Shown here piece by piece: positions 8,366-16,716 of a stretch of DNA of 64,000 nucleotides. The stretch is from positions 1-64,000 of the forward strand of contig CAKQRZ010000003.1 of the NCBI GenBank assembly GCA_934271715.1, given 5' to 3'. This stretch comes from an uncultured Alphaproteobacteria bacterium. GTDB lineage: Bacteria; Pseudomonadota; Alphaproteobacteria; RF32; CAG-239. The position numbers and the translations under genes were made by a program. Under the pieces are notes generated by a model. That model saw only the letters and a program-made list of their open reading frames with translations, made no database searches and had not been told where the DNA came from. Position 1 is the first letter of the stretch, and each line of letters opens with the position of its first letter.

Positions 8366-10279
8366 ATGAAAAAAGAAGTTAAAACAGATTTGTGGGTTTA
8401 TGAACTGTTAAAAGAAGCAGATATTAAACTTGATGCGCAAGGAAGTTCCATAAAGGAAATCAATGATGCTCTAAAAACGGCTTCAAAGAAAGGAACTGGC
8501 AAAGTTGGTTTTCCTGAGTATGTTGGCGTTATTAAAGATTTTTTATTGGTTATTGAGGATAAAGCCAATTTAAACAACCATATTAACAAAATGGGTGATG
8601 TTATATGCGAAGACACAAAATCAATAACGGATTATGCTGTAAATGGCGCATTATTTTATGCTAAACATTTAATTAAAAATACTAATTATAAGAAATGTTT
8701 TGCTTTCGGCGTATCAGGTAATGAGAAAAAACACCGTATATCACCGGTATTTGTTGATACCACGGAATATTATAGAGAACTACCTGAAATTGAATCTTTT
8801 ATCGGTTTTAATGATAAAAACATATGTGAATATTATACTCATGAAGTGTTGAAAGAGGCAACAAGTTATGAAAAAGATGTTGAGGAAATTTTAGCCGATG
8901 CCAAAACTTTACATGAAGATTTACGAAACTATGGTAATCTTAAAGATACTGATAAGCCATTAGTTGTGTCTGGGATTTTACTTGCATTAAATGAGGCTGA
9001 CCAAGGAAATTTTTCTATTGCTAACTTAACCGGCGATACAGTTAAAACTGATGGTCAGAAAATATATGAGGCAATTCAAGATAATTTAAAGCGAGTTCGT
9101 GTTTCTCCAGATGTAAAACGAGATAAAATACTTAGTCAATTCTCTATTATTAAAGATACAACTATATTGAATGAAGTAAATGATACATTAGGCAAAACTC
9201 CATTAAGATATTATACTGAATTCTTAGATAACAAAATATTTAAAAGTATTAAATATACGCGGTCGGCTGAAGACCATATCGGACGTTTCTATGGCGAATT
9301 TATGAGTTATAGCGGTGGAGATGGTCAAAGTTTGGGGATTGTTTTAACACCAAAGCATATAACACAATTATTCTGTGATTTACTAGATTTGCAGGTTGAT
9401 GATTGTGTGCTTGACCCTTGTTGCGGAACTGCTGGATTTTTAATTGCTGCAATGCATAATATGTTTGCAAAAGCAAAAAATGATGCACAAATAAATCATA
9501 TTCGCCAAGAACAATTACATGGCTTTGAATTGCAGTCATATATGTTCGCTATTGCAACAACAAATATGATTTTACGAGGTGATGGAAAGAGCAATTTGCT
9601 TTGTGAAGATTTTCTCAAGCAAGATACCCGTAAATTACAGTTAGATGGCTGTAATATTGGTATGATGAATCCACCATATAGTCAAGGCTCAAAAAAGAAT
9701 CCGTTGCTTTATGAAATATCATTTACAGAGCATCTTTTAGATTCTTTAGTTAAGGGCGGGCGTTGTGCTGTAATTATTCCTCAATCTTCAATGACGGGAA
9801 AAACGACAGAAGAACAAACAATTAAGACCAATATTTTAAAACATCATACTTTAGAAGGTGTAATAACCTTAAATAAAGATACTTTTTATGGGGTTGGAAC
9901 AATGCCTTGTATTGCAATATTCACAGCGGGAGTTCCACATCCAAAAGATAAAATATGTAAGTTTATAAATTTTGAAAATGATGGTTTTAAAGTAGCGCCA
10001 CATGTTGGATTAGTTGAAACAGAAACTGCAAAGGATAGAAAACAACATTTATTAGATGTTTGGTTTGACAGAATTGAGGCGGATAATAAGTTTTGTGTTA
10101 AGACAACTATTGAAGATACAGATGAGTGGTTGCATAGTTTTTATTACTTCAATGATGAAATACCAACAGATGCAGATTTTGAAAAAACAATAGGTGATTA
10201 TTTGTCATTTGAGTTTTCTATGATTATGCAAGGCAGGAAATATCTGTTTGAGGAGAGTACAGATGAAACTAACAGATAG
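8366..10279 (+). CDS. BcgI-like type IIB restriction-modification A subunit (nuclease + N6-adenine methyltransferase)
   Basis: The 637-residue protein resembles HsdM but has a nuclease-like N-terminus. GFPEYVG (residues 48-54) followed by DFLLVIEDKA (58-67) matches a PD-(D/E)XK site with E64 and K66 in an ExK arrangement. The methyltransferase domain follows, with SAM motif VLDPCCGTAGFLIAA near residue 347 and catalytic NPPY near 433. From memory, BcgI A and B are about 640 and 340 residues, which fits this pair. No HsdR gene is present, consistent with a combined cutting and methylating subunit. Such enzymes cut on both sides of a bipartite site, using the partner subunit for recognition. 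The subfamily call is inference; an ordinary HsdM is the alternative. Confidence 0.75.
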   Translation: MKKEVKTDLWVYELLKEADIKLDAQGSSIKEINDALKTASKKGTGKVGFPEYVGVIKDFLLVIEDKANLNNHINKMGDVICEDTKSITDYAVNGALFYAKHLIKNTNYKKCFAFGVSGNEKKHRISPVFVDTTEYYRELPEIESFIGFNDKNICEYYTHEVLKEATSYEKDVEEILADAKTLHEDLRNYGNLKDTDKPLVVSGILLALNEADQGNFSIANLTGDTVKTDGQKIYEAIQDNLKRVRVSPDVKRDKILSQFSIIKDTTILNEVNDTLGKTPLRYYTEFLDNKIFKSIKYTRSAEDHIGRFYGEFMSYSGGDGQSLGIVLTPKHITQLFCDLLDLQVDDCVLDPCCGTAGFLIAAMHNMFAKAKNDAQINHIRQEQLHGFELQSYMFAIATTNMILRGDGKSNLLCEDFLKQDTRKLQLDGCNIGMMNPPYSQGSKKNPLLYEISFTEHLLDSLVKGGRCAVIIPQSSMTGKTTEEQTIKTNILKHHTLEGVITLNKDTFYGVGTMPCIAIFTAGVPHPKDKICKFINFENDGFKVAPHVGLVETETAKDRKQHLLDVWFDRIEADNKFCVKTTIEDTDEWLHSFYYFNDEIPTDADFEKTIGDYLSFEFSMIMQGRKYLFEESTDETNR

Positions 10280-11339
10280 AGAGTGGAAAGAGTTTTTTAT
10301 TGGTGGTAAACAAGGGATTTTTGATTTAAGAGCATCTTATAGCGGAATAGATAAAAATAAATTGCTTATTGAGCAGGAAGATATTGTTCCATATATTACT
10401 CGTACAGATATAAATAATGGAATAAGTGGTTTTGTTGGAAAAAAACAACAAACAAAATATTGCATTGATGAACCAAATGTTATTACTATTGGATTAGATA
10501 CACAAACGGTATTTTATCAACCATACAAATTTTACACAGGGCAAAACATACAAGTTCTATCTAATGCTTTTTTAAATGGTAAAAACGCACTATTTATTAT
10601 TCAACTTCTAAAAATACAACTTAAAAAATTCAATTGGGGTGGAAATGGTGCAACTCTAGGAAGACTTAAAAAAACAAAGATTCTACTTCCTTCTAATTCT
10701 AAAGGTGAACCCGACTATCAATTTATGGAAGATTACGTAAAAGAAATAATGCATAGAAAACGGCAAGAATACATAGATTATGTTCAGAAAATACTCGCGG
10801 GGGGGGGTAAAACAGAAGTAATACAGTCTTTGATGAATAAAAAATGGAAAGCATTTAAGATTACTGATATTTTTACAGATATTCAAAGAGGAAAAAGGCT
10901 TGTTAAGGAAAAACAAAAGAGTGGAAAAATGCCTTATGTTTCATCTACCGCTATGAATAATGGTATTGATAACTTTATTCAGTACGATATCCTGAAAATG
11001 AGAAAGTACAAAAATTGTTTAAGTATGGCTAATAGCGGAAGTGTTGGTTCAACATTTTATGAACCATTTTCGTTTGTAGCAAGTGACCATGTTACACATT
11101 TAAAAAATGATGACTTCTCGCAAAATATTTATCTTTTTATTGCAACTCTAGGAAATCGTCTATCACAAAAATATAATTTTAATAGAGAAATCAATGATAC
11201 TCGTATATCGCGTGAAAAGTTAATGCTTCCTGTCGACGATAAAGGTAATCCTGATTATGAGTATATGGAGCACTACACGCAAAACAAAATGCTCACAAAA
11301 TATAATGACTATTTGCAATATGCAAATAATCTTGAGTAA
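10263..11339 (+). CDS. BcgI-like B (specificity) subunit with internal poly-G tract
   Basis: The ATG at 10263 follows GAGGAGA at about 8 nt and overlaps the A-subunit stop by 17 nt, giving 358 residues. The protein has two similar halves. Each has a target-recognition domain (beginning EWKEFFIGG and KWKAFKITD) and ends in a helix with related sequence (EPDYQFMEDYVKEIM and NPDYEYMEHYTQNKM). This is the usual layout of a type I/IIB S subunit recognising a split site. Nine consecutive Gs (10799-10807, encoding AGGG) lie exactly between the halves. Gain of one G gives an immediate TAA, and loss of one G gives a stop within four codons of the tract. Confidence 0.85.
   Translation: MKLTDREWKEFFIGGKQGIFDLRASYSGIDKNKLLIEQEDIVPYITRTDINNGISGFVGKKQQTKYCIDEPNVITIGLDTQTVFYQPYKFYTGQNIQVLSNAFLNGKNALFIIQLLKIQLKKFNWGGNGATLGRLKKTKILLPSNSKGEPDYQFMEDYVKEIMHRKRQEYIDYVQKILAGGGKTEVIQSLMNKKWKAFKITDIFTDIQRGKRLVKEKQKSGKMPYVSSTAMNNGIDNFIQYDILKMRKYKNCLSMANSGSVGSTFYEPFSFVASDHVTHLKNDDFSQNIYLFIATLGNRLSQKYNFNREINDTRISREKLMLPVDDKGNPDYEYMEHYTQNKMLTKYNDYLQYANNLE
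10799..10807 (+). repeat. G9 homopolymer (candidate phase-variation tract)
   Basis: The run is in frame as printed and the gene is full length. A one-base change in either direction would truncate the specificity subunit after its first recognition domain. Confidence 0.8.
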
Positions 11340-11347
11340 TTAACTTC

Positions 11348-11920
11348 TTATTCTCCCAACTGTTCCTTATACCTGTAATAAGTTGGTTTGGTAATGTCAT
11401 ATTTTTTGAGGATTTCGCAGACACGAACTTTGTTGGCAATATCCGCTTTCAACTCATCCATTTGCGACAATGATAGTTTTTTGCAACGTTCTTTAGAGTA
11501 CACGCCCTTGGCTTTGGCAATAGCAATCCCCTCTTTCTGACGCATTTTAATCATATTGCGCTCAAACTCTGCGATACTGCCAATCAGATGCAGCATAAGT
11601 TTATTGAACGGGTTGTTTTCATCATCGGTAAAGCGCAGATTTTCTTTGATGAAAAATATCTCGGCGTGTCGTTCATCGGTAATGGTTTTGACAATCTGCA
11701 AAAGGTCGTTAATGTTGCGGGCAAGTCGGTCAATGCTGTGGACTTCCACCACATCACCCTTGCGCACCCATTTCAGCATTTCCTGCAATTTAGGACGATT
11801 AGTGGAGCCGCCGGAAGCATAGTCTATAAACACTTCGTCGTATTTTTCCGCCTCAATGGTTTGCCGGTCAATATGCTGACTGCCGTCTGCACTTGAAACT
11901 CTCGCATACAAAAACTTCAT
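11348..11920 (-). CDS. Serine recombinase (resolvase/invertase family)
   Basis: The 190-residue protein starts MKFLYARVSSADGSQHIDRQ, with the nucleophilic serine in YARVSS. The Arg-bearing motif follows in EVHSIDRLARNINDL, then the helix E region (AEFERNMIKMRQKEGI) and a short C-terminal helix-turn-helix (VCEILKKYDITKPTYYRYKE). The length is typical of Hin/Pin/TnpR-type small recombinases. AGGAG precedes the start. It converges on the BcgI-like specificity gene, a position often taken by invertases that shuffle recognition domains, but I found no inverted repeats in or beside that gene. Confidence 0.9.
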   Translation of the reverse strand: MKFLYARVSSADGSQHIDRQTIEAEKYDEVFIDYASGGSTNRPKLQEMLKWVRKGDVVEVHSIDRLARNINDLLQIVKTITDERHAEIFFIKENLRFTDDENNPFNKLMLHLIGSIAEFERNMIKMRQKEGIAIAKAKGVYSKERCKKLSLSQMDELKADIANKVRVCEILKKYDITKPTYYRYKEQLGE

Positions 11921-12133
11921 CTCTCACGCTCCTAAAAAAGTAATATTATAATCTAAGAATATTATTTACTTTTCTAAAGTCAAGAAAAATATTACCTTAA
12001 TATTACCATATTCCCCATCGCTTTAGAGGTAATACTTAAGTACGCTTAAATATAACCAAGTTTTTATCCAGCAGATTCATAATATTTTAAATTGCCGGTT
12101 GTATTATAATATAAATTATAAAGGAATCGAATT

Positions 12134-12781
12134 ATGGACGAAATCACAGACTTATTATCCGAAAAACGGTTGGCAAAATACAAAGGAATAGCCAAAGAAG
12201 ATGCTTTTAAATGCCACTTATTCAACTCGGAATTGGCAGAGTCATTTTATTCGTCATTGTCCTATTTTGAGATAATATTAAGAAATAAAATTGATATTGT
12301 ATTCTCTAAATATTTGGGCGAGGACTGGATTTTTCAACCGCAATATCTTATCGGACGTAATAGAGAAAACATGGTATCGGCATTATCACATATCAAAGAT
12401 ACAAAGAAAAGTCCGACAGAAAAAAATCATATCATTTCTGAATTGAGTTTAGGTTTTTGGGTTTATCTGTTTTTACCAGCATACAATGACGTATTATGGA
12501 ATAAATACCCACAGATGTTAAATGAAATTTTTGATAACAGTAAAAATAAAGTTGTTTTGCAAGTTATCTTCAGCAAATTGAACATTATAAGAATGTATAG
12601 AAACAAAGTGTTTCATTATGGTTCAGTGTTAGCGGATATCAAAAATCCACCGGCAAGAATGCACAACCTTATATATAACACAATTAAAGAGATGAATGCT
12701 CAAAAGTTGCTAAAACAACTTAAAAACATAGACACTTTTAATGAAAAATATCAACGTGGCAAAAAACTTGGAATATTTTAA
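12134..12781 (+). CDS. Abi family HEPN-like abortive-infection protein (Abi_2/AbiF type)
   Basis: The 215-residue cytosolic protein has the layout of Abi_2 proteins: N-terminal DEITDLLSEKRLAKYKG, a central LSYFEIILRNKID helix, SLGFWVYLF, and near residues 155-161 RNKVFHYG, an R-x4-H motif typical of HEPN ribonucleases. AbiF/AbiD-like proteins block phage growth, and the HEPN motif predicts RNA cleavage. AAAGGAA precedes the ATG. It is followed directly by two structured tandem repeats (12790-13005), suggesting a toxin controlled by an RNA. It is the last gene of island A before the attachment copy. Confidence 0.8.
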   Translation: MDEITDLLSEKRLAKYKGIAKEDAFKCHLFNSELAESFYSSLSYFEIILRNKIDIVFSKYLGEDWIFQPQYLIGRNRENMVSALSHIKDTKKSPTEKNHIISELSLGFWVYLFLPAYNDVLWNKYPQMLNEIFDNSKNKVVLQVIFSKLNIIRMYRNKVFHYGSVLADIKNPPARMHNLIYNTIKEMNAQKLLKQLKNIDTFNEKYQRGKKLGIF

Positions 12782-12789
12782 AACAATAA

Positions 12790-12857
12790 AGAAGGGTCTC
12801 ACTCATAACCAGATAAAATCCTGCATAAAGATGCTTAATATGAGATATACCCCTTCT
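12790..12857 (+). ncRNA. Candidate RNA repeat 1 downstream of the Abi gene
   Basis: Nested pairing is visible: AGAAGGG (12790-12796) with CCCTTCT (12851-12857), CTCATA (12802-12807) with TATGAG (12839-12844), and GCAT (12823-12826) with ATGC (12831-12834). It starts 9 nt after the Abi stop codon. The surrounding block of about 115 bp is repeated at 12934, and the stem sequences differ in a compensatory way. It could be an antitoxin-like RNA or a processed 3' UTR. Confidence 0.55.
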
Positions 12858-12933
12858 ATCTGTAAAAAGATATAACATTAAAAGGACTAAAAGTCAAGAT
12901 GAATTGTATGAAAGGCCTATTTAAAACCATTAA

Positions 12934-13005
12934 AGAAGGCATCACCTATAATCAGACAAAAGTCCTGCACAAAAATGCTTAATATAGGATATATCCTTCC
13001 CTTCT
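12934..13005 (+). ncRNA. Candidate RNA repeat 2 downstream of the Abi gene
   Basis: This is the second copy of the same hairpin: AGAAGG (12934-12939) with CCTTCT (13000-13005), CCTATA (12945-12950) with TATAGG (12983-12988), and GCA with TGC around 12967-12978. Relative to copy 1 the middle stem has changed on both sides while keeping its pairing. No reading frame runs through either copy. Confidence 0.55.
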
Positions 13006-13183
13006 ACAAAGGAATATAGCAATACTGGGTCTAATTGTCAAATATATAGTGTACAAAAGTCTAAAATATACTGAAACCTATACCAAAGTTGATAATGTCT
13101 ACGATGTGCGAAAACATACCAATATCCGTAAAAATAACGTGATAAAATGCCCATAACAGCCACATTTGGGTTGATTTTTGGAG

Positions 13184-13234
13184 TTGCCAAGGTTGATGTC
13201 GTGGGTCCGAATCCCATTACCCGCTCCAATTTAT
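13184..13234 (+). repeat. Attachment-site copy 2 (junction of islands A and B)
   Basis: A 51-bp copy of the tRNA-Gly 3' half matches 5149-5199 with one substitution. The 5' half of the tRNA is absent, so this is not a functional tRNA gene. It closes island A and opens island B. Confidence 0.85.
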
Positions 13235-13362
13235 AAGCCTTGATTTTCAAGGCTTTTTTGCTTTTAAAGACTGAAAAGTTTAGTCCGCTCCAAAAATTCA
13301 AAAGCGTTACAAATCAAGCACTTACACTTAAACCGTCGTCAAAATAACGTATGGAGGCTGAA

Positions 13363-14865
13363 ATGCTTAAAAAGTGTGATGCAAACTGTGATGCAAAAGT
13401 ACCCCATTTGTGGTTGCGCAATAATATTTTTTATTATAGAGTCGAGCTTGAACGTGTTGGTTGTAAACGCCGATATAAGCGTATATCGTTACACACAGAC
13501 AATTTTTTCGAAGCAAGAGAGAAATTACGCGCAATGACAACAGATAAAAATTGGCCTTTTGATGAATTACGTCGCCTTTTCAATAACTTAATCTTTGATA
13601 CAGACTTAGGACAAGGTTTAGGCAACGGCAACTATGGTATGCTGTCGCAATTACAGATACAAAAGCGATTATCAAAGCGTAATAAGCGTGAAAATATTGA
13701 AAAATTAAATCTATTGGGAAGTATAGCTGTGCAATCCAATCAGATGAATTTAAGCCAAGAAGACCGGTTGTTAATAAAGCAATTTGTTGAGATGCGCCCG
13801 ATGATTGAGGCATTTTTAGCTAATCAACCGACATCTTCAAAGCCTACATCGGCTCCATCGCGTAAAATTTCAGAAGTTTTGAACATGATGCTGTTGAAAG
13901 CCAACAACTGTGATGATGAAAAACGGCGGAAGAAAAATACCATTACCAAGCTTTTGCAAGCTGTCGGCATATCGCTTGATGATGATTATGCAAAGTTTCA
14001 CAATGCCGACACAATCAGTGCAATTTCCAAAGTTGTGGTTGATCAGGCTGATGCCAAAGGTGATTATAAAAGAAAGCAGTTGCGTTATATCAAAGAGTTA
14101 GCGACTTGCGGAAGCAATATCGATTCGGATTTTTACAAGCTTAGCGTAATTAACAACCTGCCAAACGTTGAAAAAACAAAAAAATCTGAGAAAAAACCGC
14201 ATCTACCATATAGTGATGCGCAGTTGCTTGAGATGTTTAATCCGAAACATACTTATTTTAAAAAGCATCCGGATGCCTTTTGGGTGTGCATGATTGCTTT
14301 GTTTACCGGAGCACGAGCGAACAGTGCCATTACATTACAATATAATGATATTACTGAAAAAGATGGTATTTGGTGCATTAACTTTATTGAAAATCATCCG
14401 ATTAAGCACTTGAAAAATGAAGCTTCAGAGCGAATTGTGCCGATACATCCGCAACTTTTGGATTTAGGCTTTGTGGATTATGTTAAACGTCGTCAAACAG
14501 CACTTAATGCTAAAGGAACGGATTTTATCTTTCCGAAGTGCCAAACCAAAAGCGGAACATACAACAGTAGATACACTGTGCGGATGATTCTTAACTTTTT
14601 GCAGAAAATCGGAGTAAAATCAGGCACTAAAGACAGTTACGATTTTCACTCTTTCCGCAAAAATGCCAGTATAGCTATGCAAAATGCCGGTATTATTGCA
14701 ACTTTTATCAATGATATTATCGGTTGGGAAGGCAAAAACACAATGGAACAGTCATATTCTAACCATAGCTTGCAACAGATAAAGACAGAGATGTCAAAGT
14801 TTAATTATGATTTCCTGTCCGGTCACTTTGCAAAATGGAAAGAGATTATGAAAAAAGCAAAGTAA
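13363..14865 (+). CDS. Tyrosine recombinase/integrase of island B
   Basis: The ATG at 13363 has GGAGG five bases upstream and is preferred over the ATG at 13351, giving 500 residues. The N-terminal region (residues about 10-60) resembles an arm-binding domain and a long linker follows. The catalytic domain shows TGARANSAITLQYNDI (first Arg), DFHSFRKNAS (H-x-x-R) and the terminal GWEGKNTMEQSYS (Tyr). It lies about 130 bp from attachment copy 2 and reads away from it. The protein is not closely similar to integrase A, so the islands arrived separately. Confidence 0.9.
   Translation: MLKKCDANCDAKVPHLWLRNNIFYYRVELERVGCKRRYKRISLHTDNFFEAREKLRAMTTDKNWPFDELRRLFNNLIFDTDLGQGLGNGNYGMLSQLQIQKRLSKRNKRENIEKLNLLGSIAVQSNQMNLSQEDRLLIKQFVEMRPMIEAFLANQPTSSKPTSAPSRKISEVLNMMLLKANNCDDEKRRKKNTITKLLQAVGISLDDDYAKFHNADTISAISKVVVDQADAKGDYKRKQLRYIKELATCGSNIDSDFYKLSVINNLPNVEKTKKSEKKPHLPYSDAQLLEMFNPKHTYFKKHPDAFWVCMIALFTGARANSAITLQYNDITEKDGIWCINFIENHPIKHLKNEASERIVPIHPQLLDLGFVDYVKRRQTALNAKGTDFIFPKCQTKSGTYNSRYTVRMILNFLQKIGVKSGTKDSYDFHSFRKNASIAMQNAGIIATFINDIIGWEGKNTMEQSYSNHSLQQIKTEMSKFNYDFLSGHFAKWKEIMKKAK
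13375..13396 (+). repeat. Paired TGTGATGCAA boxes, left end of island B
   Basis: TGTGATGCAA occurs at 13375 and 13387, 12 bp apart and inside the start of the integrase gene. The same pair with the same spacing occurs at 32995-33016, near the other end of the island. Position and spacing suggest integrase or excisionase arm sites. Confidence 0.6.
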
Positions 14866-14952
14866 TCCCCTGTTTTGCTATATAATCACATTATCCTTTG
14901 TGAAATGTAACTCTATTCTGTCTGTATCCCTGAATGGCTCTAGTTTATGTGT

Positions 14953-15171
14953 CTATGAACATTTATTGTATTCGTTTTGGGAATAAAATACCACCGCGAA
15001 TTTGCCTCTATTATGTTTTATATAGTCAAGCAATTGATTAAAGAATTTTTCTTCATCGGATTTAATTCCGGATGTGTCGAAAAACATATCAACGACACGT
15101 AAATTCTTCTTTTTACAATACTTCGGCATATCTGCGAATTCTCCGGCTATATCACGAAGACGCCCATATTC
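14953..15171 (-). pseudogene. Serine-recombinase N-terminal fragment
   Basis: An open minus-strand frame of about 70 codons reads GRLRDIAGEFADMPKYCKKK, then NLRVVDMFFDTSG..., LLDYIKHNRGKFAVVFYSQNE. This resembles the middle of the catalytic domain of large serine recombinases (QIEAIKDYCKKN...QEMLKFIKENK...VVVYK). The catalytic serine end and everything after the VVFYS strand are missing, so it is a remnant. The rest of 14866-15296 is AT-rich and shows nothing else. Confidence 0.45.
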
Positions 15172-15296
15172 CTATATAATGGTTTATTATATAGAATTGT
15201 AATTCATTGATATTAAGGGCAAAACATGATTATTTTATGCAATGAACTTTTATTATTCTATTGTTTATAAAATCTTTTTCAGGGATGTGAATAAAA

Positions 15297-15611
15297 TTAA
15301 TTCTCGCCAAATAGTTTCTTATATTTTTCTTCTAAACTATCTAATTCCTTAAAATCATTATAATAAGCAACTATTGATAAAAAGCAAACCACTTCAGCCA
15401 CATCTTTTTCTTGAGGAAAAAAAGATAGAAAATTATTATGTTTAAAACAACAATATGACAAATAAAAATTATGTAATAAATAATCTATCTTTCTGTAATT
15501 AGTTACAAATTTTTTCATAACCTTTTTTATGTGATTAATAAAATCATCAATACTATTTTGAATGGGCTTGCCTTTGTATTCCACAACAAGAATTCGTCCA
15601 TCCTTAAGCAT
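15297..15611 (-). CDS. Small protein of unknown function; N-terminus resembles a nuclease strand
   Basis: The 104-residue frame begins 13 nt after the stop of the 15625 gene, but no ribosome-binding site is visible. Its first residues (MLKDGRILVVEYKGK) match the strand carrying the ExK pair at the C-terminus of helicase-type restriction subunits. The rest (IDDFINHIKKVMKKF...DVAEVVCFLSIVAYYNDF) has no motif I know. It may be the tail of a decayed restriction gene, or a small third gene of the type IIG operon read by coupling. Confidence 0.4.
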   Translation of the reverse strand: MLKDGRILVVEYKGKPIQNSIDDFINHIKKVMKKFVTNYRKIDYLLHNFYLSYCCFKHNNFLSFFPQEKDVAEVVCFLSIVAYYNDFKELDSLEEKYKKLFGEN

Positions 15612-15624
15612 TGCGACAAAATTT

Positions 15625-16695
15625 TTACTTACATTTTATAGATTCTATGATTTTAGCAATACTTTCTAAACCATCTACTGTTGCCGGAACTTTTTTCTCA
15701 TCTGAAATAATGTTGCTGAAAATAAGTTGTTCAAATAAATCTACCGTATTATCTTTGTTATTTTTCTTAAATTCCATATAGCTTTCAATAAATGCACATA
15801 AACTATACCGTAAATTCAGCTGTAATAATTCTGATTTAACAAATAGATATTGTTGATATAGCAGTCTAAAACCATATAATACTAATAATTCTATAGTAAC
15901 TACAGGTAAACTTAAATAATAATTTGGCACAAAAACCATCCAAATATATAAAACAGCAAACATAGGTATACAACACATAATAGCAAAAACCCAAGACAAA
16001 TCACGTTCTATTTTATTTTTAACTTCTGTTTTTTCTTCAATCAATTGTTTAAATGCTGCGCTTAATCCTACAAAATTCAAATTAGTCTGCTGATCTTTGA
16101 TAAATTGCTTTATTTCATCTGCTCTATTTTGATATTCTGATAATTTTTTATCTATTAGAGCCTTTTCATTATTCAAATCTTCTTTCATACTATTAAATAA
16201 AGAGGTTGGCTCGGTTAATTCTTTTGATAATGTATTTATTTTTTCCTTATTCAATAAATATGATAGCTTATACGATATAAAATCTTTTTGATATCGTTCT
16301 AATTCAAAAGTTTTATCTTCCAAGTTACGACCATTCTTAATTTTTAAAGAAAGACCATTATTTAGTAATTCCATAAAATAACCATGATCTTTACTGCTAC
16401 TTGAAATAAGAAATTTTTCATACAACATTGATGTTAGCACCCATACCATAAAAATAATATCATCATCTTCACCGGCTGAAACATCACCGATATTTATCAT
16501 TCCTTGATAGAAATAAGATATAGAAAAATACGGATTATCAATCTCTGGCTCTAACAAATTTATGATGCTATCAATATCCATTCTCGCGATATACGTTTTT
16601 CCCATTTCTGGTTCTAAATTATCTATTATAGACTTTAATTGAGCAATACGTTTATGAAACAGATTCAATTTATCTTCATACGTTACTTCTACCAT
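15625..16695 (-). CDS. Coiled-coil protein with two membrane segments, partner of the type IIG enzyme
   Basis: The ATG at 16695 is preferred over a TTG at 16710, giving 356 residues. Residues about 1-140 are soluble. Residues about 150-225 are charged and likely coiled coil (LFNSMKEDLNNEKALIDKKL). Two hydrophobic helices follow near 235-285 (WVFAIMCCIPMFAVLYIWMV and a second beginning YYLSLPVVTIELLVL), and then a soluble C-terminal tail. I do not recognise the family. It starts 22 nt after the stop of the 1242-residue restriction enzyme, in the same direction, so it is probably co-transcribed. It could be a membrane-anchored accessory of the restriction system. Confidence 0.7.
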   Translation of the reverse strand: MVEVTYEDKLNLFHKRIAQLKSIIDNLEPEMGKTYIARMDIDSIINLLEPEIDNPYFSISYFYQGMINIGDVSAGEDDDIIFMVWVLTSMLYEKFLISSSSKDHGYFMELLNNGLSLKIKNGRNLEDKTFELERYQKDFISYKLSYLLNKEKINTLSKELTEPTSLFNSMKEDLNNEKALIDKKLSEYQNRADEIKQFIKDQQTNLNFVGLSAAFKQLIEEKTEVKNKIERDLSWVFAIMCCIPMFAVLYIWMVFVPNYYLSLPVVTIELLVLYGFRLLYQQYLFVKSELLQLNLRYSLCAFIESYMEFKKNNKDNTVDLFEQLIFSNIISDEKKVPATVDGLESIAKIIESIKCK

Positions 16696-16716
16696 ATCTT
16701 TATCTTTCAAATTTCA

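Noticed and set aside
8366..11339. Incomplete type I restriction system lacking HsdR
   Set aside because: The M-like subunit has its own nuclease-like N-terminus, and both subunit lengths fit BcgI-type enzymes.
10263..11920. Recombinase-driven inversion of the specificity gene
   Set aside because: No inverted repeats were found within or beside the gene, and no second set of recognition domains is present. The similarities between its halves are direct repeats.
12783..13041. CRISPR array next to the Abi gene
   Set aside because: Only two long imperfect copies occur, with no regular short repeats or spacers and no cas genes; the pattern fits a duplicated structured RNA.
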